The translations under genes were made by a program, and so were the position numbers. 64,000 nt of DNA from Halorussus pelagicus (GTDB lineage: Archaea; Halobacteriota; Halobacteria; Halobacteriales; Haladaptataceae), in assembly GCF_004087835.1 (NCBI RefSeq), contig NZ_CP035119.1, positions 372,001 to 436,000 of the forward strand. The letters are read 5' to 3'. Each line of letters begins with the position of its first letter. Position 1 is the stretch's first letter. The notes under the pieces are model-generated. The model saw only the letters and a list, made by a program, of their open reading frames with translations. It had not been told where the DNA came from and did no database searches. This document shows positions 17,206 through 26,948 of the stretch, in pieces.

Positions 17206-18051
17206 ATGAGCGACCGCAACATGGACCCCGAGAGCTACTACGACGAGTTCGGCGAGTCCGAGTGGGAACGCCTCGACCGCGACCCCGTGACTCGCATGGA
17301 GTTCGAGAACACGACCGACTACCTCGCCGAGTACCTGCCCGACCCCGAGAATCGCTCCGACCCCGTCCGGGTCCTCGACGTTGGCGGCGCGGCGGGCCGC
17401 TACGCCTGCTGGCTGGCGGAGCGAGGATACGACGTGACGCTCGTGGACCTCTCGGCGTCGCAGGTCGAACTCGCCCGCGAGAAGGCCGCCCAGCGGGGTC
17501 TCGCCGACCGCGTCGCCGCGGAGCAGGGGGACGTTCGGGACCTCCGGTTCGACGACGACGCCTTCGACGCGGTCTGCTGTCTCGGCGGTCCTCTGAGCCA
17601 CGTCGTGGACGACGACGAGCGCGCGACCGCGATGGCCGAACTTCGGCGCGTGGCGAAGTCGGATTCGCCCGTCTTCGTCTCGGTTATCGGCCGTCTGGCC
17701 ATGCTCCGGGACGTGTTGAAGTTCACTCTCGACACAGAACACGGTCTCCTCGGGCCTATCGCCGAGGACGGCGACTACACCGCAGAGCGCGTCGCGGAGC
17801 GCGCCGAGGGCGACGGCTGGGCCGAGTGTCACGGCTACCGGGCCGACGAGTTCGAGCGCGAGTTGGAGACCGCGGGGTTCGCCGTGGAGAAACTGGTCGG
17901 ACTGGAGAACGTCGCCAGTCGGACGAAACCGGAACTGGCCGACGCCGACGAGGAAGCCGTCGAGTCGGTGCGCGAGGTCGTCCGGTCGCTCCGCGAGGAC
18001 CGGACCGCCGCAGATGTCTCGGAGCACATGTTGGCAGTCTGCCGAGCGTAG
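17206..18051 (+). CDS. Class I SAM-dependent methyltransferase
   Basis: A 281-residue protein starting MSDRNMDPESYYDEFGESEWERL. It has the SAM-binding motif I VRVLDVGGAAGRYACWLAERG, the acidic motif II VTLVDLS, and a post-I DAVCCLGGPLSHV segment. The later start is preferred because the region upstream (17044-17205) lacks conserved features. It lies between the two regulator/P450 pairs and may methylate a product of the P450s, though that is inference. A TATA-like CTTTTATTTAT at 16931-16941 lies well upstream and may drive a long leader. Confidence 0.88.
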   Translation: MSDRNMDPESYYDEFGESEWERLDRDPVTRMEFENTTDYLAEYLPDPENRSDPVRVLDVGGAAGRYACWLAERGYDVTLVDLSASQVELAREKAAQRGLADRVAAEQGDVRDLRFDDDAFDAVCCLGGPLSHVVDDDERATAMAELRRVAKSDSPVFVSVIGRLAMLRDVLKFTLDTEHGLLGPIAEDGDYTAERVAERAEGDGWAECHGYRADEFERELETAGFAVEKLVGLENVASRTKPELADADEEAVESVREVVRSLREDRTAADVSEHMLAVCRA

Positions 18052-18136
18052 CATTCCGCCTTCGAGATGGCTCACGCTCGCAAGTCCCAGTTCTGCGAGC
18101 GGACGTTGCATAGCAACACGTTCTGTCAACGGACGG

Positions 18137-18796
18137 TCATCGCACGAGCGCGGCGTCAACGAGCGCGCGCTCTGCCTTCCGCAGGAGCGCCGACGCCGTG
18201 CTCTCCGTGCAGTCGAGCGCGGCGGCCACCTCGGCGAGTTCGGCCTCGCGGGGCACCTCGTAGTACCCCAACTCGCTGGCCGCCTCGATGGCCTCAAACT
18301 GGCGCATCGTCAACCGACCGGCCAGCGACCCCGCGAGGCCGCGGTGGTCGCCCACGCGGTCGATTTCGACGCCGACCCGCTCGGGGAACTCCGCGACGAC
18401 CTGCCGGAGTTCCTCGGGGTCGCCAAGCACCGTCAGCGCGATTGCGCCGTCCGGCCCGAACACTATCGGCGGGACGAGGACGACGCGGCGGCCGTCCATC
18501 GCCGAGCGCCACGCCTCGTCCTCTGGGCGGAGGTCCATCGTGACGTAGGCGTAGAAGGCGTCGTCGTCAATCGGCGCGAGGTCGAACGACCGTACCGATT
18601 CGAGGGCGGCCAGCGCTTCTCGGACCGATTCGATGTCGCCGACGACCAGCGAGAGGAAGTACTCGATTCCCTCCTCCTCGTGAGTGTGCCACGACAGCAC
18701 CTCCTCGCGCTCGAAGTCGTCGCCGGTCGTCACGCGCTCGGAGACCGACAACTGCATTTCCGGCGGGAGTCGGATGGTCACGTCGAGCGATTTCAC
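18137..18796 (-). CDS. Bat-type HTH-10 regulator, copy 2
   Basis: A 219-residue paralogue of the regulator at 14732-15391. A GTG start (VKSLDVTIRLPPEMQ) is chosen because it aligns with that paralogue, gives the same length and keeps the TATA spacing. An ATG four codons upstream at 18808 is the alternative. The C-terminal HTH-10 contains LTMRQFEAIEAASELGYYEV and AALDCTESTASALLRKAERALV. It is divergent from the P450 at 18879 and is its likely regulator. Confidence 0.87.
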   Translation of the reverse strand: MKSLDVTIRLPPEMQLSVSERVTTGDDFEREEVLSWHTHEEEGIEYFLSLVVGDIESVREALAALESVRSFDLAPIDDDAFYAYVTMDLRPEDEAWRSAMDGRRVVLVPPIVFGPDGAIALTVLGDPEELRQVVAEFPERVGVEIDRVGDHRGLAGSLAGRLTMRQFEAIEAASELGYYEVPREAELAEVAAALDCTESTASALLRKAERALVDAALVR

Positions 18797-18814
18797 ACTG
18801 GGACGCATGGACGC

Positions 18815-18830
18815 CCTACATAAAAAGGCC
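18815..18830. promoter_or_regulatory. Shared divergent promoter of HTH regulator 2 and P450 2
   Basis: The CTACATAAAAAGGCC block lies between the divergent starts, about 22 bases from the regulator's GTG, and matches the block at 15405-15425. Its retention in both modules suggests it was copied with the genes and matters for expression. Confidence 0.55.
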
Positions 18831-18878
18831 AACTGCTTCGCGGCAACCCGGAGGGAGCGGGCCGCCCTCCCTTCGAAC

Positions 18879-20297
18879 ATGAGCGAACTCGACCAGTCGG
18901 CGAGAGACCGAGCGAGCGACGAGACGGCCGAGACGGCGAGGGCCGCCGAAAACGGGAATGGGGCCGAGACGCCGCCCCACCGCACGGGCCTCCCGGTCGT
19001 CGGGTCCACCGTCGCGGCGTCCCGCGCTGGCCCGACCTTCACCGAGCGACTGGCGGCCCGCGGCGACCTCGTCTCCTACAGCGCGTTCGGCGAGGAAATC
19101 GTCGCCGTCTTCGACCCCGAAGTGGTCGAGACGGTGCTGGTCTCGGAGAACGACGCCGTCCGGAAGGGGGAGTTCGAGATGGCGTTCGGCGACCTCGTCG
19201 CGCCTGAGGGCATCGCCTTCGCCGAGGGCGAGCGGTGGCGACGCCAGCGCACCGCGCTCCAGTCGGCGTTCACGCCCGAGAAAATACGGGGCTACGCCGA
19301 CGAGATGGTGGCGAACGCCGCCACGATGGCCGACGACTGGGCCGACGGCGAGGCGGTCGAACTCGGCGACGCCTTCGCCTCGCTGACGCTTCGAATCCTC
19401 ACTCGGGCGCTATTCGACCTCGATTTCGACGCCGAGCGCGGCGCAGTCGTCCGCGAGGCGACCGAATCCATCGGCGCGATGATGGACCACTTCGGCCTGT
19501 TGTCGTTCCTCCCGGAGTGGGTTCCCACGAGAACGGAACGGCGCTACGACCGCGCGATGGCCGACCTCGACGCCCTCGTGGACGACTTGATGGCCGAGCG
19601 CGAGATGGGGAGCGGAGAGGAAACAGGGCGCGACGACCTCCTTTCCCTGCTCGTCGCGGCCGCGGACGCCGAGGCGACCGGGATGGACCGCGAGGCGGTC
19701 CGGGACCAACTCGTCACCTTCCTGTTCGCGGGCCACGAGACCACCGCGACCGCGCTGACCTACGCCTGCTGGCTCCTCGCCGGGAATCCGGACGTTCGCC
19801 AGCGCCTCGACGCGGAACTCGGCGACGTTCTGGGCGACCGTGACCCCGATTTTTCGGACGTTCCCGAACTCGCTTACACCGAACAGGTCGTGAAGGAGTC
19901 GCTTCGGCTCTATCCGCCGGTCTACGCGCTCTACCGCGAACCGACCGAGTCGATGGCCCTCGAGGGCTACCGCGTTCCTGAGGGAACGACGCTCCAACTT
20001 GACACCTACAGCGTCCAGCGTGACGACCGCTGGTGGGACTCGCCCGACGAGTTCCGACCCGAGCGATGGAGTAGCGAGGCCGGAGCGTCCGACCGCCCGG
20101 AGTACGCCTACTTCCCGTTCGGGGGCGGTCCCCGCCACTGTATCGGGATGCGATTCGCCATGACTGAGTTGAAACTCGTGTTGGCGACGCTCGCGCGCCG
20201 CGTCGAGTTCGAGCGTGTGACGGAGAAACTGGAACCCTCCATGGGACTGACGCTGGACCCCGGCGAAGTCGAGGTCGGCGTGCGAAAGAAGGAGTAG
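18879..20297 (+). CDS. Cytochrome P450, copy 2
   Basis: A 472-residue P450 starting MSELDQSARDRASDE. The start follows the pattern of copy 1, with a charged leader before the PPHRTGLPVVGST region. It has the I-helix AGHETTATALTYA, the K-helix ESLRLYPP and the heme loop FPFGGGPRHCIG with the cysteine at about residue 421. It is very similar to copy 1 at 15474-16907, so the two arose by duplication together with their divergent regulators. The stop codon abuts the stop of the convergent pccX gene exactly, leaving no spacer. The substrate is unknown. Confidence 0.95.
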   Translation: MSELDQSARDRASDETAETARAAENGNGAETPPHRTGLPVVGSTVAASRAGPTFTERLAARGDLVSYSAFGEEIVAVFDPEVVETVLVSENDAVRKGEFEMAFGDLVAPEGIAFAEGERWRRQRTALQSAFTPEKIRGYADEMVANAATMADDWADGEAVELGDAFASLTLRILTRALFDLDFDAERGAVVREATESIGAMMDHFGLLSFLPEWVPTRTERRYDRAMADLDALVDDLMAEREMGSGEETGRDDLLSLLVAAADAEATGMDREAVRDQLVTFLFAGHETTATALTYACWLLAGNPDVRQRLDAELGDVLGDRDPDFSDVPELAYTEQVVKESLRLYPPVYALYREPTESMALEGYRVPEGTTLQLDTYSVQRDDRWWDSPDEFRPERWSSEAGASDRPEYAYFPFGGGPRHCIGMRFAMTELKLVLATLARRVEFERVTEKLEPSMGLTLDPGEVEVGVRKKE

Positions 20298-20633
20298 TCA
20301 GAACCGGTCGCTTCGCCCCGAAGCGGCCCACGCGTCCGTGGGCGCACTCGTCGGCACGCGGCCCGCGCGGCCCTGCACGCCGCGCAGGCGACCCGCGAAC
20401 GACCACCGCTTGCCGTCCCACGTCTCCTCGTCGCTCTCGGCCGCCGCGGCCGCGGCGGCCTCCTGCGAGCGGAGGTGGGCACCGATGGCCGCGGCGATGG
20501 CGGCGGCCTCCTCGTCGGTGGCGTCGTCGGGAATCCGGAGGTCGGCGTCGGCCAGCGGGTCGCTCTCGGCGTCGTCGGCGTCCGCTCGGTCCGGAGCGGA
20601 CTCCTCGCGCTCTTCGGAGTGTGGCGTCGCCAT
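20298..20633 (-). CDS. pccX: Acyl-CoA carboxylase small (epsilon/PccX) subunit
   Basis: A 111-residue protein with an acidic N-terminus, a central helical segment ([20 protein letters not shown]) and the conserved C-terminal [18 protein letters not shown] and [12 protein letters not shown] blocks. This is the layout of the small carboxylase subunit (PccX in Haloferax mediterranei, AccE-like in actinobacteria), which binds the alpha and beta subunits and is needed for activity. It lies two bases behind pccB in the same operon. Confidence 0.9.
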   Translation of the reverse strand: MATPHSEEREESAPDRADADDAESDPLADADLRIPDDATDEEAAAIAAAIGAHLRSQEAAAAAAAESDEETWDGKRWSFAGRLRGVQGRAGRVPTSAPTDAWAASGRSDRF

Positions 20634-20635
20634 GG

Positions 20636-22186
20636 TCAGAGCGGGATGTTGCCGTGTTTCTTGTCGGGCAGTTCGTCGCGCTTGCTCGCCAGCATTTCGA
20701 GGTCCTCGATGAGTCGCGGTCGCGTTTCCGGCGGTTCCAGCACGTCGTCAACGAATCCGCGGTCGGCCGCGGTGTAGGGGTTGGCGAACTGGTCGCGGTA
20801 CTCGTCGATGAGTTCCTCGCGGCGGGCCTCGGTGTCCTCGGCCTCGTCGAGTTCGTCGTCGTAGAGGATGTTGACCGCGCCCTGCGGTCCCATCACCGCG
20901 ATTTCGGCGGTCGGCCACGCGTAGTTCACGTCCGCGCCGATGTGCTTGGAGGCCATCACGTCGTAGGCACCGCCGTAGGCCTTCCGCGTGATGACGGTCA
21001 TCAGCGGGACCGTGGCCTCCGAGTAGGCGTAGAGCAACTTCGCGCCGTGACGGATGATGCCGCCGTGTTCCTGGTCCGTGCCGGGCATGAAGCCGGGCAC
21101 GTCCACGAACGTCAGGATGGGGATGTTGAACGAGTCGCAAAACCGGACGAAGCGCGCCGCCTTCTCGGAGGACTCGATGTCGAGCGTCCCCGCGTTGACT
21201 CGGGGCTGGTTGGCGACGATGCCGACCGAGCGACCGTCGAGTCGCCCGAAGCCGACGACCATGTTCTTGGCGTACCCCTCTTGGACCTCGAAAAAAGAGT
21301 CTTCGTCCACGACGCCGTCGATGACTCGCGTCATATCGTAGGGCTTCTGAGGCTGGTCGGGCACGACGTTCGATAACTCCTCGTCGCGCCGGTCGGGGTC
21401 GTCCCACGGTTCGACGCGGGGCGGGTCCTCGACGTTGTTCTGCGGGACGTACGAGAGCAGGCGGCGAATGTCGTCCAGCGCCTCCTCCTCGCTCTGCTCG
21501 GCGAAGTGCGCGACGCCGGAGGTCGATTCGTGGGTCTTCGCGCCGCCCAACTCCTCGAAGGTGACCTCCTCGCCCGTAACCGTCTCGATAACGTCCGGGC
21601 CGGTGATGAACATGTGGCTGGTGTCTTCGACCATGAAGATGAAGTCCGTGATGGCGGGCGAGTAGACCGCGCCGCCCGCGCAGGGACCCATGATGGCCGA
21701 AATCTGGGGGATGACGCCCGAGGCCTCGGTGTTGCGCCGGAAGATTTCGGCGTAGCCAGCGAGCGAGGTGACCCCCTCCTGAATCCGCGCGCCCGCCGAG
21801 TCGTTGAGACCGATGACCGGCGCGCCGACCTCCATCGCCTTGTCCATGACCTTACAGACTTTCTCGGCGAACACCTCGCCGAGCGACCCGCCGAAGACGG
21901 TGAAGTCGTGGGCGAAGACGAACGTCGTCCGGCCGTTGACCTCGCCGTAGCCCGTCACGACGCCGTCGCCCTTGACCTGTTTTTCCTCCATGCCGAAGTT
22001 GTGGCTTCGGTGCGTTCGGAGCTGGTCGAACTCGTTGAACGTGCCGTCGTCGAGGAAGTAGTCGATGCGCTCGCGCGCGGTCATCTTGCCCTTGTCGTGC
22101 TGGGACTCGATGCGGTCCTCGCCGCCGCCCTGTAGCGCCTCTTCGCGCAACTCGCGGAGTTCTTCGATTTTGTCTTCCATCGTCAT
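20636..22186 (-). CDS. pccB: Propionyl-/acetyl-CoA carboxylase carboxyltransferase (beta) subunit
   Basis: A 516-residue carboxyltransferase with two crotonase-like halves. The first has [19 protein letters not shown] and [14 protein letters not shown]. The second has [34 protein letters not shown] and [19 protein letters not shown]. It transfers the carboxyl group from carboxybiotin on PccA to propionyl- or acetyl-CoA. It begins the pccB-pccX operon. The product, methylmalonyl-CoA or malonyl-CoA, depends on an acyl-pocket residue that I did not resolve. Confidence 0.95.
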   Translation of the reverse strand: MTMEDKIEELRELREEALQGGGEDRIESQHDKGKMTARERIDYFLDDGTFNEFDQLRTHRSHNFGMEEKQVKGDGVVTGYGEVNGRTTFVFAHDFTVFGGSLGEVFAEKVCKVMDKAMEVGAPVIGLNDSAGARIQEGVTSLAGYAEIFRRNTEASGVIPQISAIMGPCAGGAVYSPAITDFIFMVEDTSHMFITGPDVIETVTGEEVTFEELGGAKTHESTSGVAHFAEQSEEEALDDIRRLLSYVPQNNVEDPPRVEPWDDPDRRDEELSNVVPDQPQKPYDMTRVIDGVVDEDSFFEVQEGYAKNMVVGFGRLDGRSVGIVANQPRVNAGTLDIESSEKAARFVRFCDSFNIPILTFVDVPGFMPGTDQEHGGIIRHGAKLLYAYSEATVPLMTVITRKAYGGAYDVMASKHIGADVNYAWPTAEIAVMGPQGAVNILYDDELDEAEDTEARREELIDEYRDQFANPYTAADRGFVDDVLEPPETRPRLIEDLEMLASKRDELPDKKHGNIPL

Positions 22187-22284
22187 AGTCGTCGAACCCT
22201 CCGATGGCTACTCATTGAGCGATTTGAGGACCACGGAGCGGAAAAGCGTTCCTAAAATGGAGGAACGAAAGACCGAAACAGCGC

Positions 22285-23649
22285 CTACCCCACCAGCGCG
22301 GCGACGAGCGCCATCGGCGAGACGCCCGCGAGCGCCAGCAAATTCACCACGAGCGTGCCAGCGAGAAACAGCGGCAAAATCGTCCGGACCGACCAGAGCC
22401 ACGCCGGACCGAGCGACCGGACAGTGGGACCAGCGCCGGTCGAGTATTCTTCGAGAGCATCGGTGCCGAGGACCCACCCCACGAAGACGAGAAAGCCCAC
22501 GAGTCCGGCGGTCAGCATCAGGTCCACGAGCGTCCCCGAGACGAAGGTGAAAAGCGACGGTCGGAGCGCGTTTGCGCTCCCGGTCACGAGGACGAGACTC
22601 CCGAGCGCGAGCGTCGCCCCGCGACGCTCGACGCCGTGTTCGTCCACGAGGTAGGCGACCGGGATTTCGAGCATGCTGATAGACGAGGAGAGCGACGCGA
22701 GGACGATGACTCCGAAGAACAGCACCGCGAGCGCCTGCCCGAACGGAACCTGCGAGAACGCGCCAGCCAGACTCACAAAGAGTGCGCCGGGACCGCCGCC
22801 GGAGGCGGCCGGTCCGGTCAACTCGCCGAACGTGACGAACAGCAGCGGGAAGACGACGAGACCCGCGAGGACGCCGACGCCGGTATTGAGGACGGCGATG
22901 GCGCTCCCGTCGGTGACGAGGTTCCGGTCGTCGCCGAGGTACGACGCGTAGGTAATCATGGTTCCGGCCCCGAGCGAGAGCGTGAACAGTGCCTGTCCGG
23001 CCGCCGCGCCCAGCACGTCGAAGAAGTTGGCTTGGAGGTACGCCGCGTCGAAGTCCAGATAGAACGACAGGCCAGCGCCCGCGCCGGGTCGGGTGACTGC
23101 CCATCCCGCCAGCGCGACCAGCAGGACGACGATGGCGGGCATCATCACCTTCGTCGCCTTCTCGATGCCGTCGCGGACGCCGCCGACCACGACCAGCGCG
23201 GTCAGCGCGAGGAAGGCGGCGTGGAACCCGACGGCCGGGAGACCGAAGTCGATGGTCCCGAAGTACGCGCCCGGCGACCCGAAGTACGACCCCGTGAAAC
23301 TAGCGACGAAGTACCGGAGAATCCAACCGCCGACGACGCTGTAGAACGACAGCAGGACGACGGCAGTCACAACGGCGAACAGTCCGACCGCGCCCCACGA
23401 CTTCGAACCTGACGAGAGCGAAAAGAGCGCACCCGCGGGGTTGCGCTGGGAGCGCCGCCCGATGACGAACTCCGCGAGCAGTCCGGGAACGCCGACCAAG
23501 AGGATGATTGCGAGATATACGACCAGAAAGGCACTGCCGCCGTTCTCGGCCGTCATCCACGGGAACCGCCAGACGTTACCGAGTCCGACGGCGCTCCCGA
23601 CCGCCGCGAGGATGAAGCCGAGGCGCGTGTGCCACGATTCGCGTGTCAT
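22285..23649 (-). CDS. Sodium-dependent (NSS/SNF family) transporter 1
   Basis: A 454-residue polytopic membrane protein with about 11-12 helices. It shows the NSS signature in helix 1 (GFILAAVGSAVGLGNVWRFPW), the AENGGSAFLVVYLAIILLVGVP helix 2 block, and GQALFTLSLGAGTMITYASYL in helix 6. It imports an amino-acid-like or other small solute with sodium, like LeuT. The next gene upstream on the same strand is a paralogue (23986-25320). A 336-base gap separates them and holds a TATA-like element, so they are probably separate transcripts. Confidence 0.93.
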   Translation of the reverse strand: MTRESWHTRLGFILAAVGSAVGLGNVWRFPWMTAENGGSAFLVVYLAIILLVGVPGLLAEFVIGRRSQRNPAGALFSLSSGSKSWGAVGLFAVVTAVVLLSFYSVVGGWILRYFVASFTGSYFGSPGAYFGTIDFGLPAVGFHAAFLALTALVVVGGVRDGIEKATKVMMPAIVVLLVALAGWAVTRPGAGAGLSFYLDFDAAYLQANFFDVLGAAAGQALFTLSLGAGTMITYASYLGDDRNLVTDGSAIAVLNTGVGVLAGLVVFPLLFVTFGELTGPAASGGGPGALFVSLAGAFSQVPFGQALAVLFFGVIVLASLSSSISMLEIPVAYLVDEHGVERRGATLALGSLVLVTGSANALRPSLFTFVSGTLVDLMLTAGLVGFLVFVGWVLGTDALEEYSTGAGPTVRSLGPAWLWSVRTILPLFLAGTLVVNLLALAGVSPMALVAALVG

Positions 23650-23985
23650 AGAGACACATTCGCCAATCCATCCGTAAGAGGGTTTCGAGTTTGGAATCGT
23701 TAATCCCCGGATATTATGGTTTATAATCGGGTTTCCAGGCTGTTTTCCAGAATTGGTTCGGAGAAAATACGCGGGCTAGTAACAGTTCTTAGAAAGAGGT
23801 GTCTCAAAGAGACCTCGTTTGACGATTCGTAACTTCACGCCCCGAGAAGTTGCGGTTGGTCGGGAGTCTGTGACGAGTAGAGGAGTCGGAGTGGGGAGCG
23901 GAAGCCACCCCACCGCGAGCGTTAGAGCTATCCGGTCGCGTTCGCGGTCACCTATCGCGTCGAAAAAAGTCGGCGGTTCGTCGGG
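23650..23985. other. Intergenic region between the two NSS transporter genes
   Basis: A hairpin at 23796-23816 (GAGGTGTCTC/GAGACCTC, AAA loop, one bulge) may end the transcript of the upstream transporter gene. On the minus strand an AT-rich TTATAAACCATAATAT stretch around 23713-23730 could be the promoter of transporter 1. Nothing coding is seen. Confidence 0.4.
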
Positions 23986-25320
23986 TTAGAAGTACGCTCC
24001 GTTGTTCAGACCGGTGTAGAGCGCCTTGACGCCGAGGTAGAGCGTCATGACGACGACGGCAGGAACGACGAGTCGGACCCACCAGAGCCACGCCGACGTG
24101 AACGTCTCGCCGATGGTTGACCCCCGACCGAGTTCGTCCACCGCCTCCGTGTCCGCGATCCAGCCGACGAAGATGGCGAGGAGGAACACCGAGATGGGCA
24201 GCAGGATTTTGAACACCACGTCGTTGTAGAAGCCGAGCCACGACGTGCCGAACGTCGCGGGCACGCCGACGACGGCGATTCCGATACCCATCGCCAGCGT
24301 GGTCGGCACGCGACCGTAGCCGAAGTTCTCGGAGACGTAAGACACCGGCACCTCCAGCAGACTAATCGCGCTGGAGAGCGCCGCGAACAGCAGGACGATG
24401 AAGAAGACGATGCCGATGATTCCGCCTGCGGGGAGTTGCCCGAACGCCCCGGCGATGGCGATGAACGCCGTTCCGGCACCGCCGCCCGCGCCGCCAGCGC
24501 CGCCCGTGGCGAACAGCAACGGGAAGACGACGAAGCCAGCGAGGAGCGCGACGAGGGTGTTGACGACGACGATGGCAGCACCGTCGGCCGGGAGGCTATC
24601 GTCGCGGCCGAGATACGACGAGTAGGCGATCATGACGCTGAACCCGAGCGAGAGAGTGAAGAAGGCCTGTCCCATCGCAGGCGGAACGATGGACCCGAAG
24701 TTGTCCGCGATGACGCCGAAGTCCGGCGAGAGGTAATACTCGTAGCCCGCCGAGGCCCCGCTGAGCGTGGTGGCCCACGCCGCGAGCGCGACGAGCAAGA
24801 CGAGAATCGCGGGAATCATGAACTTCGCGGCGCGCTCGATACCGTCGGTGACGCCCGCGGCGACGATACCGATAGTCACCAGCATAAACGTGGCGTGCGT
24901 GCCGATGGCGACGGGACCCGACGCGACCGACCCGAAGTACGCCCCGGCGTCGCCGAAGTACGCCCCGGTGGCGCTACCGACGATGTAGCTGAGGACCCAC
25001 CCGCCGACGACGCTGTAGAACGCCAGCGTCACCAGCGAGGAGAACAGTCCGAGACCGCCGACGAACGACCAGTTTCCGTAGCCGAGTTTATCGAACGAAC
25101 TCACGGGGTTTTGCTCGCCGCGCCGTCCGATGACGAACTCGACCATCATCGTCGGGAAGCCGATGAGGACGACGGCAAGCAGATAGACGACGAGGAACGC
25201 CGCGCCGCCGTTGGCCGCGGTCTGGAACGGGAACGACCAGATGTTCCCGAGACCCACGGCGCTCCCGACGGCGGCGAAAATGAATCCAATACGACTCGTC
25301 CATGTCTCGCGTTGTGCCAT
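23986..25320 (-). CDS. Sodium-dependent (NSS/SNF family) transporter 2
   Basis: A 444-residue protein starting MAQRETWTSRIGFIFAAVGSA. The helix-1 sodium/substrate motif GSAVGLGNIWSFPF, the helix-2 ANGGAAFLVVYL and the GQAFFTLSLGFSVMIAYSSYLG block mark it as an NSS family member. The long upstream in-frame extension lacks family features and is excluded. It is paralogous to transporter 1 at 22285-23649. Relative to transporter 1 it has S for R in the W-FPF motif, which lies near the extracellular gate. Confidence 0.93.
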   Translation of the reverse strand: MAQRETWTSRIGFIFAAVGSAVGLGNIWSFPFQTAANGGAAFLVVYLLAVVLIGFPTMMVEFVIGRRGEQNPVSSFDKLGYGNWSFVGGLGLFSSLVTLAFYSVVGGWVLSYIVGSATGAYFGDAGAYFGSVASGPVAIGTHATFMLVTIGIVAAGVTDGIERAAKFMIPAILVLLVALAAWATTLSGASAGYEYYLSPDFGVIADNFGSIVPPAMGQAFFTLSLGFSVMIAYSSYLGRDDSLPADGAAIVVVNTLVALLAGFVVFPLLFATGGAGGAGGGAGTAFIAIAGAFGQLPAGGIIGIVFFIVLLFAALSSAISLLEVPVSYVSENFGYGRVPTTLAMGIGIAVVGVPATFGTSWLGFYNDVVFKILLPISVFLLAIFVGWIADTEAVDELGRGSTIGETFTSAWLWWVRLVVPAVVVMTLYLGVKALYTGLNNGAYF

Positions 25321-25523
25321 GTGTGAGGGTAGCTTGCAAACAGCCCGATATAAACGAAACGATTCTGGTCCGTCGCGGCGGTTTTTGCCAATTGTTTTTT
25401 GACACGTAGTTTGAGGCGTGCCGGAATTAGACGAACGTCGAGTGGAGTCCACAGCGCGACGGAGCGTCAGGTCTCGTGACACACCCGGTACGTTCTTGCT
25501 CGCGGCCCGAGACGGCCCGACCG

Positions 25524-26114
25524 ATGGACGACCGACTTCGACGCGGCCTTCCATTTATGATCGGGGTGGCCCTGCCCGCGGTCGGAGGTCTCGACTGGTA
25601 CGCCCGCACGGGCTGTGAGGAGTGCTACGGCGCGGCGCTCCCCACGACGCTCGCGGGCTACCTTCTCGCGCTGGTAGTCGCGGGCGCGTTCGCGGCGCTG
25701 GCGTCGTGGCTCTTCGGGGAGGCAATCGACCGCGCGCTCGATTTCCGACTCGGCCAAGCCGTGTTCGCGCCCTCGCGTCGGACGCTGGCGGCGCTCGCGC
25801 CGGTGGTCGGCGTCGCGCTCGCGCTGGCCAGACCGCTGTTCGCGGGACAGGTGACTGCCGACCCGGCAGTCTGGTTGCTCCTCGCGGTGCTGTACGCGCC
25901 GTTCGTCGCGGGACTGCTTCCGGGGTTCGTACTCCTGACCGCAGTCGAGTCAGGTCAACAAGGCATCGCGCTGTTCGTCGTCCTCGTCGTCTGTCTGCTG
26001 GCCGCGAGTCTCGCCGAGGTCGTCTGGCTCTATCTGTTGGCGGGCGGTCTCGGGCGCGTCGCGGCGGGCGTCGGTCAGCGCGTCACGTCCGCGAGGAACT
26101 CTTTGAGCGAGTAG
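25524..26114 (+). CDS. Polytopic membrane protein of unknown function
   Basis: A 196-residue protein with about five hydrophobic segments. It starts MDDRLRRGLPFMIGVALPAVGG. A CEEC pair lies in the first external or cytosolic loop (TGCEECYG). No family was recognised. Its last 40 bases overlap the end of the convergent gene at 26075-26914, so the two transcripts are antisense to each other at their 3' ends. Confidence 0.65.
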   Translation: MDDRLRRGLPFMIGVALPAVGGLDWYARTGCEECYGAALPTTLAGYLLALVVAGAFAALASWLFGEAIDRALDFRLGQAVFAPSRRTLAALAPVVGVALALARPLFAGQVTADPAVWLLLAVLYAPFVAGLLPGFVLLTAVESGQQGIALFVVLVVCLLAASLAEVVWLYLLAGGLGRVAAGVGQRVTSARNSLSE

Positions 26115-26914
26115 CCCGCCCAGTCGGGGCGCTCGACGGTAACTCGGTCCCACTTCGAGAAGGTGTAGACGTGGCGACTGTATTCGCGGGTCAGGTTCTC
26201 CTCGTCCGTCTCCGAGAGCGCGGACTGACGGAAGACGACGCGCCGGAGGTGACCCGCGTCGCGGTCCACGACCAGCGTGAGATTTGCGCGGAGGTCCCGT
26301 TCGCGGGCATACTCGCTCTCGCTGATGTCGTCTCTCCCCGACAGGAGGTACTGCGCCGTGTCGGTGTCGTTGACCCGCAGGACCAGCGCGGTCTCGGTCT
26401 CGCGGAGGACGGTGACGTTCGCGTCCGGTTCGCGCACCGCGGCCCAGTCGCCCTCAAGTCCGTAGAACGAGATCAGTCGGCGGTCGGGGTCGCACCGGTC
26501 CGGGCCGTCGGTGTCTGGTTTCGTGGTCTCCGACCGCGCCGACCAACGGCAGTTCTCGTCGGCGAACAGCACCGTGCCGCCCGACTGGGTGCGAATCCGG
26601 TTCTCGGACCCCTCGACGGTGGCGCTCAGGAAGACGCGGTGGTCGCTGGACGAGGACGACTCGGCGTCGTCTCCGGACCCACCGCCCTCGTCGTCGGGCG
26701 CGGGCGGAATCCGCCACGCGACGGCGTAGTCACGGTGATCGAGTTGTGAGAGCGCGTCGTAGGCGATTTCGTCGGGCGACTCCGCGAGGTCGAGGTCGTG
26801 GTCGGCGGGGTCGGCGAGTCGGTAGCCGACGACGCCCGCAGTGGTCAGCGACAGCGCGACGACCGCCGCGAGGAGGACCCGTCTACTCACACCAGCGGGG
26901 AGCCGTCCGTCCAT
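26075..26914 (-). CDS. Exported or membrane-anchored protein of unknown function
   Basis: A 279-residue protein beginning MDGRLPAGVSRRVLLAAVVAL, with a Tat-like SRRVLL motif and an N-terminal hydrophobic segment that may stay as an anchor. The rest is soluble, acidic and beta-rich (LVLRVNDTDTAQYLLSG, LTLVVDRDAGHLRRVVFR), reminiscent of outer-surface carrier-like folds such as LolA or RsmB sensor domains. That resemblance is weak. A serine/aspartate-rich low-complexity insert follows residue 70. It overlaps the convergent gene by 40 bases. Confidence 0.7.
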   Translation of the reverse strand: MDGRLPAGVSRRVLLAAVVALSLTTAGVVGYRLADPADHDLDLAESPDEIAYDALSQLDHRDYAVAWRIPPAPDDEGGGSGDDAESSSSSDHRVFLSATVEGSENRIRTQSGGTVLFADENCRWSARSETTKPDTDGPDRCDPDRRLISFYGLEGDWAAVREPDANVTVLRETETALVLRVNDTDTAQYLLSGRDDISESEYARERDLRANLTLVVDRDAGHLRRVVFRQSALSETDEENLTREYSRHVYTFSKWDRVTVERPDWAGYSLKEFLADVTR

Positions 26915-26948
26915 ATCCCCAGGCCACCGACGACTGCCTGATAAGTCT

